From NCBI RefSeq assembly GCF_016743215.1, contig NZ_VRZC01000018.1:1-38184 (forward strand): a DNA stretch of 38,184 nucleotides. The letters run 5' to 3'. This stretch comes from Geminocystis sp. GBBB08. GTDB lineage: Bacteria; Cyanobacteriota; Cyanobacteriia; Cyanobacteriales; Cyanobacteriaceae. Below the pieces are notes generated by a model that did not search any database, had not been told where the DNA came from, and worked only from the letters and a program-made list of their open reading frames with translations. Below, one piece after another: positions 18,869-28,200 of this stretch (position 1 is the stretch's first letter; each line of letters starts with the position of its first letter). The translations under genes and the position numbers were made by a program.

Positions 18869-20704
18869 ATGGAATCTTTAATTGCTGGACGTTATCAAAT
18901 TATTAATACTTTAGCTCAAGGAGGCTTCGGGGAGACTTTTTTAGCCAGAGATACTCATATGCCGTCTCAACGAATGATTGTGATTAAACGTCTTAAACCA
19001 ATTAATTCGCAACATCGGGTATCAGCAGAAGTCATTGAAGATTTATTCCGCAAAGAAGCACAAGTCTTAGAAGAATTAGGGCAACATTGCACAGAAATTC
19101 CGACTTTATATGGGTATTTTGTCGATAATGATCGATTTTATCTTGTACAAGAATACATTGAGGGTAAAAGTTTAGCGGAATTGGGAATTATTAGTTGTTC
19201 TCAATGTTTTGACATTTTATCATCATTACTGAAAACCCTTCAATATATTCACGGTAAAAAAATTATACATCGGGATATTAAACCTGAAAATATTCTGATT
19301 CGCAGTCGAGACAATAAACCTGTGTTAATTGATTTTGGCGCGGTAAAAGAAACAATGGGAACTGTTGCTTTAGGATCAGGATCAATGGTAAGCTCTGTTA
19401 TAGTTGGTACAAGAGGATTTATGCCACCTGAGCAAAGTACAGGTAGAACTATGTATAGTAGTGACTTGTTTGCTTTAGGATTGACAATGATTTATAGTTT
19501 AACAGGAAAATATCCTATCGAATTTTCTAGTAACTCTTTAAATGGCCAATTAGAATGGTTTGATGATGTACCCAATTTAGATCCATTATTGCAAACAGTA
19601 TTAGAAAAAGCGACCAAAATTGATTTAAGTCAGCGATATAGCACTGCCGAGCAGATGTATCAAGACTTATATTTAAGTGCAGTTAATACAGTAGCGGTAA
19701 TTCCTCAACGAAAAAACACTCCTGTTGTTTCTTCCACTACTGGCATCGAATTGCCTACGGTTGCCGTCACCAGAGATCAAATTTATCAACAACCTCCTTC
19801 ATTTTCTCCTGGTAAACCGAGTTATAATCCTCAATCTGACTATCAAGGGAGTTATACTCGTCAACCAATCTCGCAAGTGAGTTATAAACTACAACATGAT
19901 TATCAAGGGAGTTATACTCAAAAACCTGTTAATGAAGATAGTAATATTGAGGAAAAGAAGAGAAATAGTTGGCTACCATTAATTTTGAGTGCAATAATAG
20001 CAGGGATTGCAGTGTCTGCTGGATTTCTTTTTACCCAATATATTCAACAAACCCAACAAAAATTAGCTAATATTGAACAACAAAAAGCTGAAACTGAAGC
20101 TAGACTAGCACAAGAGCAGAAAAAACTGGAAGAAGAAGCAAATAGACGAATAGAGGCAGAAAGGTTACAAAAACAAGCTGAATCAGAAAGAATGAGGGCG
20201 GCAGAAGAATTAAGACGGCAAGAGGAAGAAAAAACTCGTAATCAATCTCAAATTCAACCCCAGCCGGTGGTTAATAATCCGAATCCTGAATCAAATCCTG
20301 AATCAAATCCTGAATCTAACTCTGAATCGAATCCTGAATCAAATCCTGAATCTGAAATTATCAACAATGAAACGAAGCCTCTTAATAGTAATGATGCCAT
20401 CGAAACACTACAAAAGTTTTATAACTTAGTATCTGAAAAAAAGTATGATCAAGCTAGAAATATATTTGCTAATCCTGACAATTTAGATCCTAATTTTTTC
20501 AATGAATTTAGTCAAGTAACGGTGGAAAATTTACAAATTGTGAGAGAAGATGAAAAATCTGTTACTTTAGTGGGAAATAACACCTATTATTATAAAGACG
20601 GATCTAGTCAAAAAGAAGAAAGAAATTTTACATTAGAAAAAATGGATGACTCATTTAAAATAACTAATTCTAATTTTCTGAAAGTAATAGAAAAAAGAAA
20701 ATAA
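18869..20704 (+). CDS. Membrane-anchored Ser/Thr protein kinase (PknB-like)
   Basis: A 611-residue Hanks-type kinase. I start it at ATG 18869 (MESLIAGRYQIINTL); a TTG 15 bases upstream in the same frame adds only MLIIK. The kinase domain (about 8-265) is complete: glycine loop AQGGFGETF, catalytic Lys40 (IVIKRLK), HRDIKPEN with Asp136, DFG at 155-157, and activation segment ending PPEQS. A Pro/Gln linker with two DYQGSYT repeats follows, then one membrane helix (about 368-391), a charged coiled coil (about 393-455), six NPES-type tetrapeptides (472-495), and a C-terminal domain (about 507-611) like the small NTF2-like domains at the end of many cyanobacterial kinases. The kinase should be cytosolic and the tail across the membrane. 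Substrates are unknown. Confidence 0.92.
   Translation: MESLIAGRYQIINTLAQGGFGETFLARDTHMPSQRMIVIKRLKPINSQHRVSAEVIEDLFRKEAQVLEELGQHCTEIPTLYGYFVDNDRFYLVQEYIEGKSLAELGIISCSQCFDILSSLLKTLQYIHGKKIIHRDIKPENILIRSRDNKPVLIDFGAVKETMGTVALGSGSMVSSVIVGTRGFMPPEQSTGRTMYSSDLFALGLTMIYSLTGKYPIEFSSNSLNGQLEWFDDVPNLDPLLQTVLEKATKIDLSQRYSTAEQMYQDLYLSAVNTVAVIPQRKNTPVVSSTTGIELPTVAVTRDQIYQQPPSFSPGKPSYNPQSDYQGSYTRQPISQVSYKLQHDYQGSYTQKPVNEDSNIEEKKRNSWLPLILSAIIAGIAVSAGFLFTQYIQQTQQKLANIEQQKAETEARLAQEQKKLEEEANRRIEAERLQKQAESERMRAAEELRRQEEEKTRNQSQIQPQPVVNNPNPESNPESNPESNSESNPESNPESEIINNETKPLNSNDAIETLQKFYNLVSEKKYDQARNIFANPDNLDPNFFNEFSQVTVENLQIVREDEKSVTLVGNNTYYYKDGSSQKEERNFTLEKMDDSFKITNSNFLKVIEKRK
20281..20355 (+). repeat. 12-bp in-frame coding repeat (AATCCTGAATCA) encoding NPES units
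   Basis: Six tandem 12-bp units inside the Ser/Thr kinase gene encode Asn-Pro-Glu-Ser, one unit having changed to Asn-Ser-Glu-Ser. Near-identical units imply recent slippage, so copy number probably varies between strains. The tract lies in the flexible linker after the membrane helix and coiled coil. Confidence 0.85.
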
Positions 20705-20788
20705 TCAGGAATGGAGTTAAAAAGGTTTTTTAAGGAGAGTAAGGATTAGTGGCGTAATTCTTTGATTGTCTCATAACTTTGCACCCTT

Positions 20789-20814
20789 CTTTGTGTCTTT
20801 ACGTCTTTGCGAGA
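20789..20814 (+). repeat. Diverged CTTTGCGT-type octamer repeat
   Basis: Three units (CTTTGTGT, CTTTACGT, CTTTGCGA) then GA, the same order and ending as the element at 3248-3273, in the spacer between the Ser/Thr kinase and the Amt fusion gene. Confidence 0.75.
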
Positions 20815-20919
20815 CATACTATTATAACTAATTAAATGAATCTAATATTACAAAATAGATTTAATCTATAATTAATTTTTGATAGCACTTTTCAAATTAG
20901 TAAAATATAGTCAAAATTT

Positions 20920-20934
20920 GTGGGCATTGCCCAC
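20920..20934. repeat. Perfect 15-bp palindrome upstream of the Amt-kinase gene
   Basis: GTGGGCATTGCCCAC is a perfect inverted repeat (7-bp arms around one T), ending 24 bases before the ATG at 20959. It resembles a common dispersed cyanobacterial element (GTGGGCAATGCCCACCCTAC type). In the mRNA leader it would form a stable hairpin near the start codon. No NtcA-type GTA-N8-TAC site was found here. Confidence 0.7.
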
Positions 20935-20958
20935 TCTACTTTTTAATTTCTAATTCTC

Positions 20959-23742
20959 ATGACTGACTTACAATGGATTTTAATTTGTGCAATTTTAGTA
21001 TTTATCATGCAACCCGGATTTATGTGTTTAGAATCGGGGTTAACTAGAGCAAAAAATAACATTAATGTTGCTATCAAAAATTTAGCAGATTTTGGTATCT
21101 CAGTGGCTCTATTTTGGATGGTGGGTTATGGTATTATGTTTGGATTAAGTTGGGGAGGATGGTTAGGTACAAATAGTTTTTTCTTTGATGCTGGTAATGA
21201 TTTAGAGTCAGGAGCATTTTTCTTTTTTGAAGCGATGTTTTGCGGTACTTCTACCACTATCGTATCAGGTGCAGTGGCAGAAAGAGTTAAATTCAGTGCT
21301 TATATTATCACTTCTATACTGATTTCTGGTTTAATATATCCTGTTTTCGGTCATTGGGCATGGAATGGCATGAATAACCATCAAAGTGATTTTACAGGAT
21401 GGTTAGGTAGTATTGGTTTTATCGATTTTGCTGGGTGTACTGTAGTTCATTCGATCGGTGCTTGGGTATCATTTGCCCTTTTATTAATTATAGGTCCTCG
21501 TTACGGTCGTTTTTCTATCGAAAAAATTAATGGCTCAAATTTGCCTTTGTCGGTATTAGGAGTCATGCTGTTATGGCTTGCTTGGTTTGGTTTTAACGGT
21601 GGTAGTACTTTAGTTTTTGATAATCAAGTGCCACGAATTTTAGTTAATACTCTCATGGCTGGAGTTGGTGGTATGATTAGCGGTTGTTTTTTCGGTTGGC
21701 AAAAGTATCAGATTCCTGAAGTTGAGTTTTTGATAAATGGCACTATTGTGGGATTGGTTTCCATTACTGCTTCCTGTAATAGTGTTTCTGCGAGTGAAGC
21801 CTTTATTATTGGGGTGATTGGCGCTTATTTAATGTTGTTTATTAAGGCAAAATTAGAACGATACAAAATCGATGACGCAGTGGATGCAGTCGCAGTACAT
21901 GGTGGTGGTGGCACATGGGGTATTTTGGCAGTAGCCTTATTTGGCAAACCTGAAATATTAGGCACTGGTTTAAGTCAGGGTAGTCAGTTATTAGTGCAAT
22001 TATTAGGAATTTTAGTCTGTTTTCTCTGGGGTTTTGGGGTAGCTTGGTTATTGCTTAATCTTATTAATCGTTTCTTCCCTTTACGAGTATCCTTAGAAGA
22101 AGAAGATATAGGTTTAAATGTATCTGAACATAGAGCAAAAACTGCTGTCTATGATTTACTTACTGTAATGGATGAACAAGTTAAAAATCAAGATCTTAGT
22201 TTGCGTGTACCAGTTGAACCTTTTACAGAAATAGGACATATCGCAACTCGTTATAATCAAGTTATTGAATCTCTGGAAAAGTCAACTTCTCAACTTCAAG
22301 CGGGTAATTTAGAATTGGCAATTGCTAAGGAAAAAGCTGAGATTGCTAATCAAACTAAAAGTGTTTTTTTGGCGAATATGAGTCACGAATTGCGCACCCC
22401 CATGAATGCTATTCTTGGTTTTTCTCAAATTATGATGCGATCGCCTAATTTACCTCCTGATCACATAGAAAATACAACCATTATTAACCGTAGCGGTAAC
22501 TATCTTTTAAACTTGATAAACAATATTCTTGATTTATCAAAGATTGAAGCCGGAAAAATGAGCTTAAATGAGAAAAATGTCGATTTTTATGTTTTATTAG
22601 ACGAAGTTGAAGATTTATTACATTTAAAAGCGGAGGAGAAGAATTTACAATTAATCTTTGAAAGAAATGAAGATGTACCTCATTATATTTGTATCGATGA
22701 AACAAAATTGCGTCAAGTATTAATTAATTTAATCAACAATGGTATCAAATTCACCGAAGAAGGAGGGGTAAATGTCTTTATTTCTTTATCCCCTAAACCC
22801 TCTAAAGAAGAAGGAAAAATTTATATTCGTTTTGCTGTAGAAGACACAGGTGCTGGAATAGCGGAGAAAGATTTAGACAAAGTTTTTGAAGCCTTTACTC
22901 AAACAGAAGTAGGGAGAAATAGTCAAGAAGGCACTGGTTTAGGATTGCCCATTAGTCGTAAATTTGTGCAATTGATGGGAGGTGATATTAGTATTAAAAG
23001 TCAATTGGGTAAAGGTAGTATTTTTAGTTTTGATATTTATGCTAAGGTGGTTAGTGCTAGTGATGTGGAAATTGAACAACGTACTAATTCTCGTCATGTT
23101 ATCGCCTTAAAACCCGGACAACCTTGTTATCGTATTCTTGTAGTTGATGATCGCCCAATTAATCGTTTATTAGTAATCAAACTATTACAACCATTAGGCT
23201 TTGAATTAAAAGAAGCGGCTAACGGTAAAGAGGCTATCGAAATTTGGGAAGAATGGAATCCTAACTTAATTTGGATGGATATGCGAATGCCGGTAATGGA
23301 TGGTTATGAAGCGACACAATATATAAAAGGTACGATTAAAGGTAACGCTACTGCTATTATTGCCTTAACTGCCAGTGTTTTAGAAGAAGAAAAAGCGGTT
23401 ATTTTATCCGCAGGATGTGATGATTTTATCAGAAAACCTTTTCGAGAATCCGTTATCTTTGAAGCAATGGCTAAACACTTGGGAGTAGAATATATTTTTT
23501 ATGAACAAGAAAATCAAAATATAATCACCACAAATAATAAACCTTTAACTGTAGAAGATTTGCAAATAATGCCAAGTTCATGGATAAATGAATTATATCA
23601 AGCCTCAGTTGATCTGGATGATGATCTAATTTTAGAATTAATTGCACAAATTCCTCAAGAATATAATATTTTAATAGACAAATTAAACTACTTAGTTGAT
23701 AATTTTGAACTAAAGAAAATCAGAAAACTAATAGAAAATTAA
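20959..23742 (+). CDS. Ammonium transporter (Amt) - hybrid histidine kinase fusion
   Basis: A 927-residue fusion. Residues 1-395 are a complete Amt/MEP/Rh channel with about 11 membrane helices. Counterparts of the E. coli AmtB pore residues are present: Phe90 (gate), Asp156, twin His164 (CTVVHSIG) and His314 ([10 protein letters not shown]), and Trp209/Phe212/Ser216 (AWFGFNGGS). The cytosolic Amt tail ([11 protein letters not shown]) leads to a HAMP-like/coiled linker (about 396-465). Then come HisKA with His476 (SHELRTPMN), HATPase with N box around Asn594, G1 DTGAGI and G2 GTGLGLPIS, a receiver with Asp774 ([10 protein letters not shown]), and a short helical tail. It likely senses ammonium at or through the channel and starts a phosphorelay. 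Amt-kinase fusions are known elsewhere (for example in anammox bacteria). A diguanylate cyclase follows 27 bases later. Confidence 0.95.
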   Translation: MTDLQWILICAILVFIMQPGFMCLESGLTRAKNNINVAIKNLADFGISVALFWMVGYGIMFGLSWGGWLGTNSFFFDAGNDLESGAFFFFEAMFCGTSTTIVSGAVAERVKFSAYIITSILISGLIYPVFGHWAWNGMNNHQSDFTGWLGSIGFIDFAGCTVVHSIGAWVSFALLLIIGPRYGRFSIEKINGSNLPLSVLGVMLLWLAWFGFNGGSTLVFDNQVPRILVNTLMAGVGGMISGCFFGWQKYQIPEVEFLINGTIVGLVSITASCNSVSASEAFIIGVIGAYLMLFIKAKLERYKIDDAVDAVAVHGGGGTWGILAVALFGKPEILGTGLSQGSQLLVQLLGILVCFLWGFGVAWLLLNLINRFFPLRVSLEEEDIGLNVSEHRAKTAVYDLLTVMDEQVKNQDLSLRVPVEPFTEIGHIATRYNQVIESLEKSTSQLQAGNLELAIAKEKAEIANQTKSVFLANMSHELRTPMNAILGFSQIMMRSPNLPPDHIENTTIINRSGNYLLNLINNILDLSKIEAGKMSLNEKNVDFYVLLDEVEDLLHLKAEEKNLQLIFERNEDVPHYICIDETKLRQVLINLINNGIKFTEEGGVNVFISLSPKPSKEEGKIYIRFAVEDTGAGIAEKDLDKVFEAFTQTEVGRNSQEGTGLGLPISRKFVQLMGGDISIKSQLGKGSIFSFDIYAKVVSASDVEIEQRTNSRHVIALKPGQPCYRILVVDDRPINRLLVIKLLQPLGFELKEAANGKEAIEIWEEWNPNLIWMDMRMPVMDGYEATQYIKGTIKGNATAIIALTASVLEEEKAVILSAGCDDFIRKPFRESVIFEAMAKHLGVEYIFYEQENQNIITTNNKPLTVEDLQIMPSSWINELYQASVDLDDDLILELIAQIPQEYNILIDKLNYLVDNFELKKIRKLIEN

Positions 23743-23769
23743 TGAGGAATTAGGAATGACAAATGACAA

Positions 23770-25254
23770 ATGACAAATCACCCCCTCACCAATGACGAAT
23801 CACCCTATCAACTATTCACTATTCAAAATATGAATGACATAGACTTTAACTCAGAAGAAAACTTAATAGAAAGTATCTTAATAGTTGATGATCAACCGGC
23901 TAATTTGAGAGTATTATCAAAAATGTTGCAGGGGAAAAATTATAAAGTAAAAAAAGCATCTGATGGAGAAAGTGCGATTATTGCCGCTCAATCTAACCCT
24001 CCTGATTTGATTTTATTAGATATTTTAATGCCTAACATGAACGGTTATCAAGTCTGTGAAAATTTAAAAGCTGATAAGAAAACTAAAGATATTCCTGTTA
24101 TTTTTATTAGTGCCTTAAGTGATGTTTTCGATAAAATAAAAGCCTTTAATGTTGGCGGTATTGATTATATAACAAAACCTTTTCAAGAAGAAGAAGTTTT
24201 AGCAAGAATTTCCACTCAATTAACCATTCAAACTCAACGCAAATTATTAGAAAAAGAAAGAGTTTTATTAGAAAAAGAGCAAGAAACCTTAAGAAAAGAA
24301 ATCCGTCAAAGAAAAGAAGCTGAAGCAATTTTATATCAATCACGAGCCTTAATTTCAAGTATCTTAAATGCTTCTCTTGATGGTATCGCTGCTTTAGAAG
24401 CAGTAAGAGATACAAATACTGGAAACATAGTAGATTTTCGTTGTATTGTAGTTAATCCTGTCACCGCTCAAATTTTTAATAGTCAGCCTGAAGATTTAAC
24501 AGGTAAATTAGTCTTTAAAAAATTTATTAATAAAATTAAACCCGAGTTATTTCCTGCTTTTATTAAAGTCGTAGAAACAGGCAAAGCCTTAGAAGAAGAT
24601 ATAAAATATATTTACAAAAATGAGCAAAAATGGTTTCATTTTATCGCTGTAAAATTAGGGGATGGTTTTTCTGTTACTGTTAGAGATATTACTGTGAGAA
24701 AAAAGCTAGAATTAAAGTTAAGTAAATTGGCAACTATTGATGGATTAACAGGAGTTTATAATCGTCATTGTTTTGATAATACTCTTATTCAAGAATGGCA
24801 ACGTTGTGGTAGAGAAAATAAACCTTTATCTTTAATTTTATGTGATGTGGACTATTTTAAACCTTATAATGATATTTATGGACATCAACAGGGAGATTCT
24901 TGTTTAATAAAAGTGGCACAAACCATGGACAATATAGTTAAAAGATCATCAGATTTTTTAGCCCGTTATGGTGGAGAGGAATTTGCTATTATTTTACCTA
25001 ATACTTCCTTAGAAGGTGCGGTAAATATTGCTGAAAAAATGAGACAAGAAATACTTAATTTAAAAATACCTCATGAAGGCTCAAAAATTTGCCAATATGT
25101 CACTTTAAGTTTAGGTGTTGCCTCTATTATTCCTTCCTCTAAATCTTCTTTGGCAATATTGATAAAATCAGCCGATGATGGATTATATAAAGCAAAAGAT
25201 AACGGCAGAAATCAAGTAATATTTAACTATCATGAATTAGTAGTTAATAGTTAA
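23770..25254 (+). CDS. Response-regulator diguanylate cyclase (REC-PAS-GGDEF)
   Basis: A 494-residue cytosolic protein. The receiver (about 33-155) has acidic pocket residues in ILIVDDQP and phospho-acceptor Asp84 (LLDILMPNMNG), with Lys136 in TKPF. A coiled coil (155-190) leads to a PAS-like domain (about 190-310). The GGDEF domain (about 318-485) has GGEEF at 401-405, so it should make c-di-GMP from two GTP; RSSD at 392-395, five residues before it, is the product-inhibition I-site. The gene is 27 bases after the Amt-kinase fusion and is its natural phosphotransfer partner. The start is uncertain. Codons 1-20 arise from repeat-like DNA (ATGACAA units), and ATG 23830 (MNDIDFNSEENL) may be the true start. 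Confidence 0.93.
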   Translation: MTNHPLTNDESPYQLFTIQNMNDIDFNSEENLIESILIVDDQPANLRVLSKMLQGKNYKVKKASDGESAIIAAQSNPPDLILLDILMPNMNGYQVCENLKADKKTKDIPVIFISALSDVFDKIKAFNVGGIDYITKPFQEEEVLARISTQLTIQTQRKLLEKERVLLEKEQETLRKEIRQRKEAEAILYQSRALISSILNASLDGIAALEAVRDTNTGNIVDFRCIVVNPVTAQIFNSQPEDLTGKLVFKKFINKIKPELFPAFIKVVETGKALEEDIKYIYKNEQKWFHFIAVKLGDGFSVTVRDITVRKKLELKLSKLATIDGLTGVYNRHCFDNTLIQEWQRCGRENKPLSLILCDVDYFKPYNDIYGHQQGDSCLIKVAQTMDNIVKRSSDFLARYGGEEFAIILPNTSLEGAVNIAEKMRQEILNLKIPHEGSKICQYVTLSLGVASIIPSSKSSLAILIKSADDGLYKAKDNGRNQVIFNYHELVVNS

Positions 25255-25365
25255 AGTAAGGGCTTAATATATTAAACCCCTATCATAGTTGATAGTTGTA
25301 AAATAGGCATCTTACCCGTAATTCCTCCTTTTGTTATTTCCAGCAGCAACCCCTAAAATTATCTA

Positions 25366-26103
25366 ATGACTTTAGAATCTATTTCGACACAACTTTATCA
25401 ACTCCAACAATTAGCCAATCAATTAGTCAATAATCAACTCAATCAAGTAACTATTTTTAGTGTTGTGATTATTTTTCTCACAGGATTAATCACCAGTTTA
25501 ACCCCTTGTATGTTGTCGATGCTTCCCCTCACCATTGCTTATATCGGCGGTTATGACAATAAAGGTAAGTTTTCTTCTTTTATTCAGTCTATTTATTTTG
25601 CACTTGGTTTAGCCACTACTTTAGCTATTCTCGGCATTTTTTCGGCATTACTAGGCAAAGTTTACGGGCAAATTGGTACTGGTTTACCTATCTTGGTGAG
25701 TGCGATCGCCATTATCATGGGATTAAATCTATTAGAAATAATACCCTTCAAATTGCCTAATTGGGATACGTCTAACTGGATAAAAGATCACTTTCCTAAT
25801 AGTGTAAAATCTTATCTATTAGGGCTAACTTTTGGCTTAATTGCTTCACCTTGCAGTACTCCAGTTTTAATAACATTACTAGCTTATATTGCTAATAATA
25901 AAAGTTTTGTTTTAGGTACAGTTTTTCTTATTAGTTATGCAATAGGATATGTTTTTCCTTTAATTTTAGCAGGTACATTTACAGGAACATTAAAAAGTTT
26001 TCTAAATTTAAGGCTAATTACCCAATGGATAAATCCTTTAAGTGGCGGAATTTTATTAATATTTGGTATTTTTTCTTTAGCCTCTCGTTTTACTTTTAAT
26101 TGA
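25366..26103 (+). CDS. ccdA: Cytochrome c biogenesis thiol transporter CcdA
   Basis: A 245-residue membrane protein of the DsbD/CcdA family. It passes electrons from stromal-side thioredoxin across the thylakoid or plasma membrane to keep apocytochrome c haem-site cysteines reduced (system II cytochrome c maturation). Six membrane helices are visible from about residue 30. The two redox Cys sit in the expected places: Cys48 in SLTPCMLSMLP (helix 1) and Cys163 in IASPCSTPVL (helix 4). Length is standard. An N-terminal 27-residue Gln/Leu-rich extension precedes the first helix. The ccsB gene that often accompanies it in cyanobacteria is not here; the next gene is murJ on the other strand. Needed for cytochrome f and c6, it thus fits functionally with petBD at the far end of the window. 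Confidence 0.92.
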   Translation: MTLESISTQLYQLQQLANQLVNNQLNQVTIFSVVIIFLTGLITSLTPCMLSMLPLTIAYIGGYDNKGKFSSFIQSIYFALGLATTLAILGIFSALLGKVYGQIGTGLPILVSAIAIIMGLNLLEIIPFKLPNWDTSNWIKDHFPNSVKSYLLGLTFGLIASPCSTPVLITLLAYIANNKSFVLGTVFLISYAIGYVFPLILAGTFTGTLKSFLNLRLITQWINPLSGGILLIFGIFSLASRFTFN

Positions 26104-26282
26104 TAATTATAACACTACGCACTAAAACTTAGGTTTTTATTAATTCCTAACAAGGCAAGGGGATGGGCACTCCTTGTTACCTCTTTGCCTTGACTCAAAC
26201 GTTTATCTGTTGCCTCTTCTTTAGCCTTACCAATCAACTTAGATACAAACCTGCTTAGTGCTATATTTTACCAAAAAAATTA

Positions 26283-27887
26283 TTATTTTTGACGAGAAAA
26301 TTTAGCGTTGATTTTATTAAATAAAATCTCTAATTCTGGAAGTTTGAACTGCATACAAATTAACATAAAAATTATCACTGCTATTAAACTAGAAGTTAAT
26401 AAATTTATTCCTTGTAATAATAAGCCGTTATCTCCCCAAAAAGAAATAAGTAAATTATTAATTCCCCAACAACTAAAACCTGAAATAATAGTTGTAATTA
26501 TTAAACCAGAGAAGATAAAAAACCATTGTTTTAATGGTAAGCCATTTAAACGTTGATGTAAGATCCAAATTAAGGCTATTATGGAGAAAATATTAACGCT
26601 GATCGTAGCAAATACTAACCCTTGAGTTTCAAATTTTTTAACTAATAAATAATCTAAAATAGCATTGATAAAAATATTAATAATGCTAACCTTAAAGGGA
26701 GTTTGCCCATCACCTAAAGCATAAAAAACTCTGACGATAACATCCCTAGCTAAATAGAAAAACATTCCCACACCATAGGCAAATAAAACTGGTGCAACGA
26801 TGGCAGAATCTCCTGATTTAAAAACTCCTCTTTCATAAATAATTTTGACAATAGGATTTGATAAAGCCATAAAAATAGCGGTGAGGGGAAACATAGTTAA
26901 AGCTGTTAATATTAAACCCTGTCTAATTCTGAGTTTCAATTCATCCCAATTTTCAGGTGCGGCTAAACGAGAAAAAACTGGTAAAAATGGCACTAAAATC
27001 ATATTAGAAATAATGCCCAAAGGAGTTAAAACGATAAAGTTAGCGTAACGCATTGCCGCCGCTGCATTTTCGAGATAAGAGGCAAAATATAAATCTGTAT
27101 AAACATTTATATGCAACATTCCAGAAGAAAGAGTTGCTGGTGCCATCACTTTCATCACATCGTTAACCCCTTCTCTACCCCAATCAAAACGTAATTTTAA
27201 AGTACTAATACCTAATTTTATTTGTGTAACTTGTTGTGCTAACCATTGCCAGATACCCCCAGCAACCGTTGTACTTGCTAACATAATACTACCAAATTGG
27301 AGATATTCAGGGGCATTAATTTTGTCTCCTAAAAATAAAAATAAACCGCCAACACCAATTACAATAGTTAGACTGGAGAAAAGTGGACTTATACTTGGCA
27401 GCCAATATTGATCTGAAGCGTTTAAACTACCAAAACCGATGCCTATTAATCCTGCAAAAACTGCTAAAGGTGCCATGATTTGGAGTTGTAAAATTGCCAT
27501 ATCTCGCACACTTGAGTTTAATCCGGGGGCTAATAAATCAATAAATTTATCGGCATAAATCACTAAAATGACGGTGAAAATGAGTAAAATAGTGCTAACT
27601 AAAGTAGTAATAGTTTCAATTAGTGGTGCAGCTTCTTTTTGCTCTCTTTTTGCTAAAACACTGACTAATGAACTATGAAAAGGTCCATTAATACCACCTA
27701 AAAGAATTAATAAAAATCCGGGGATAACATAAGCATAGGCATAAGCATTAACAACAGCCCCAACTCCAAAGGCAGCAGCGACAATTTGCTCTCGCACTAA
27801 GCCAAATACTTTGCTGATAAGGGTTGCTACCGCTACAACTCCAGCGATTCCGGCTAAAGATTTTTTACTTTTATTATTTGCATTCAC
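26283..27887 (-). CDS. murJ: Lipid II flippase MurJ (MviN)
   Basis: A 534-residue polytopic membrane protein of the MOP superfamily that flips the peptidoglycan precursor lipid II to the periplasmic face. About 14 membrane helices are visible. Family motifs include GVVAVATLISKVFGLVREQ (about 16-34), with the conserved Arg, and the NAYAYAYVIPGFLLILLGG segment. The FARDVIVRVFYALGDGQTPFK-like block appears here as LARDVIVRVFYALGDGQT. The N-terminal Lys-rich MNANNKSKKS is cytosolic. It is a single gene, convergent with ccdA across a 179-base spacer. Together with mreB it belongs to cell-wall synthesis, but the two genes are not linked as an operon. Confidence 0.95.
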   Translation of the reverse strand: MNANNKSKKSLAGIAGVVAVATLISKVFGLVREQIVAAAFGVGAVVNAYAYAYVIPGFLLILLGGINGPFHSSLVSVLAKREQKEAAPLIETITTLVSTILLIFTVILVIYADKFIDLLAPGLNSSVRDMAILQLQIMAPLAVFAGLIGIGFGSLNASDQYWLPSISPLFSSLTIVIGVGGLFLFLGDKINAPEYLQFGSIMLASTTVAGGIWQWLAQQVTQIKLGISTLKLRFDWGREGVNDVMKVMAPATLSSGMLHINVYTDLYFASYLENAAAAMRYANFIVLTPLGIISNMILVPFLPVFSRLAAPENWDELKLRIRQGLILTALTMFPLTAIFMALSNPIVKIIYERGVFKSGDSAIVAPVLFAYGVGMFFYLARDVIVRVFYALGDGQTPFKVSIINIFINAILDYLLVKKFETQGLVFATISVNIFSIIALIWILHQRLNGLPLKQWFFIFSGLIITTIISGFSCWGINNLLISFWGDNGLLLQGINLLTSSLIAVIIFMLICMQFKLPELEILFNKINAKFSRQK

Positions 27888-28200
27888 ATTTTAAGAGAAA
27901 TAATTGCATGATTTATTATCTATCAAAACAGCATAATAATTAAAGTTCTTCAAAAAATAGACATCCCTGCTTTTACAGTGCTTTTCACATGAATAAGCTA
28001 CATTTTTTATTTCTCGCAAAGACGCAAAGGAGCAAAAATACTAAAGCGAGAATCCAAAGTGTGGTTTAAGGAAGTGATTTCTGCTGTAATTAGTGGCTGC
28101 TGAATTAATCAGGAAACTATAAGAATCAAGGGTAAAGAATTTAGAATTTACCATTGCCCATTGCCTATCCTCATCAAAATACTTTTTGACGCACCCCTAA
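27888..28200. other. Intergenic region with octamer repeat and spacer-type repeats
   Basis: A 313-base gap between the rlmN stop and the murJ start on the minus strand. At 28012-28036 the complement of the CTTTGCGT octamer element is present (TCTCGCAAAGACGCAAAGG). A CCATTGCCCATTGCC unit lies at about 28151-28165, related to GGCAATGG pieces elsewhere. The murJ promoter should be near 27890-27950, but I cannot place it. No RNA gene seen. Confidence 0.6.

Noticed and set aside
20705-20958. NtcA binding site for the Amt-kinase gene
   Set aside because: No GTA-N8-TAC sequence with a matching -10 could be found; only a common palindrome and a short repeat are present.
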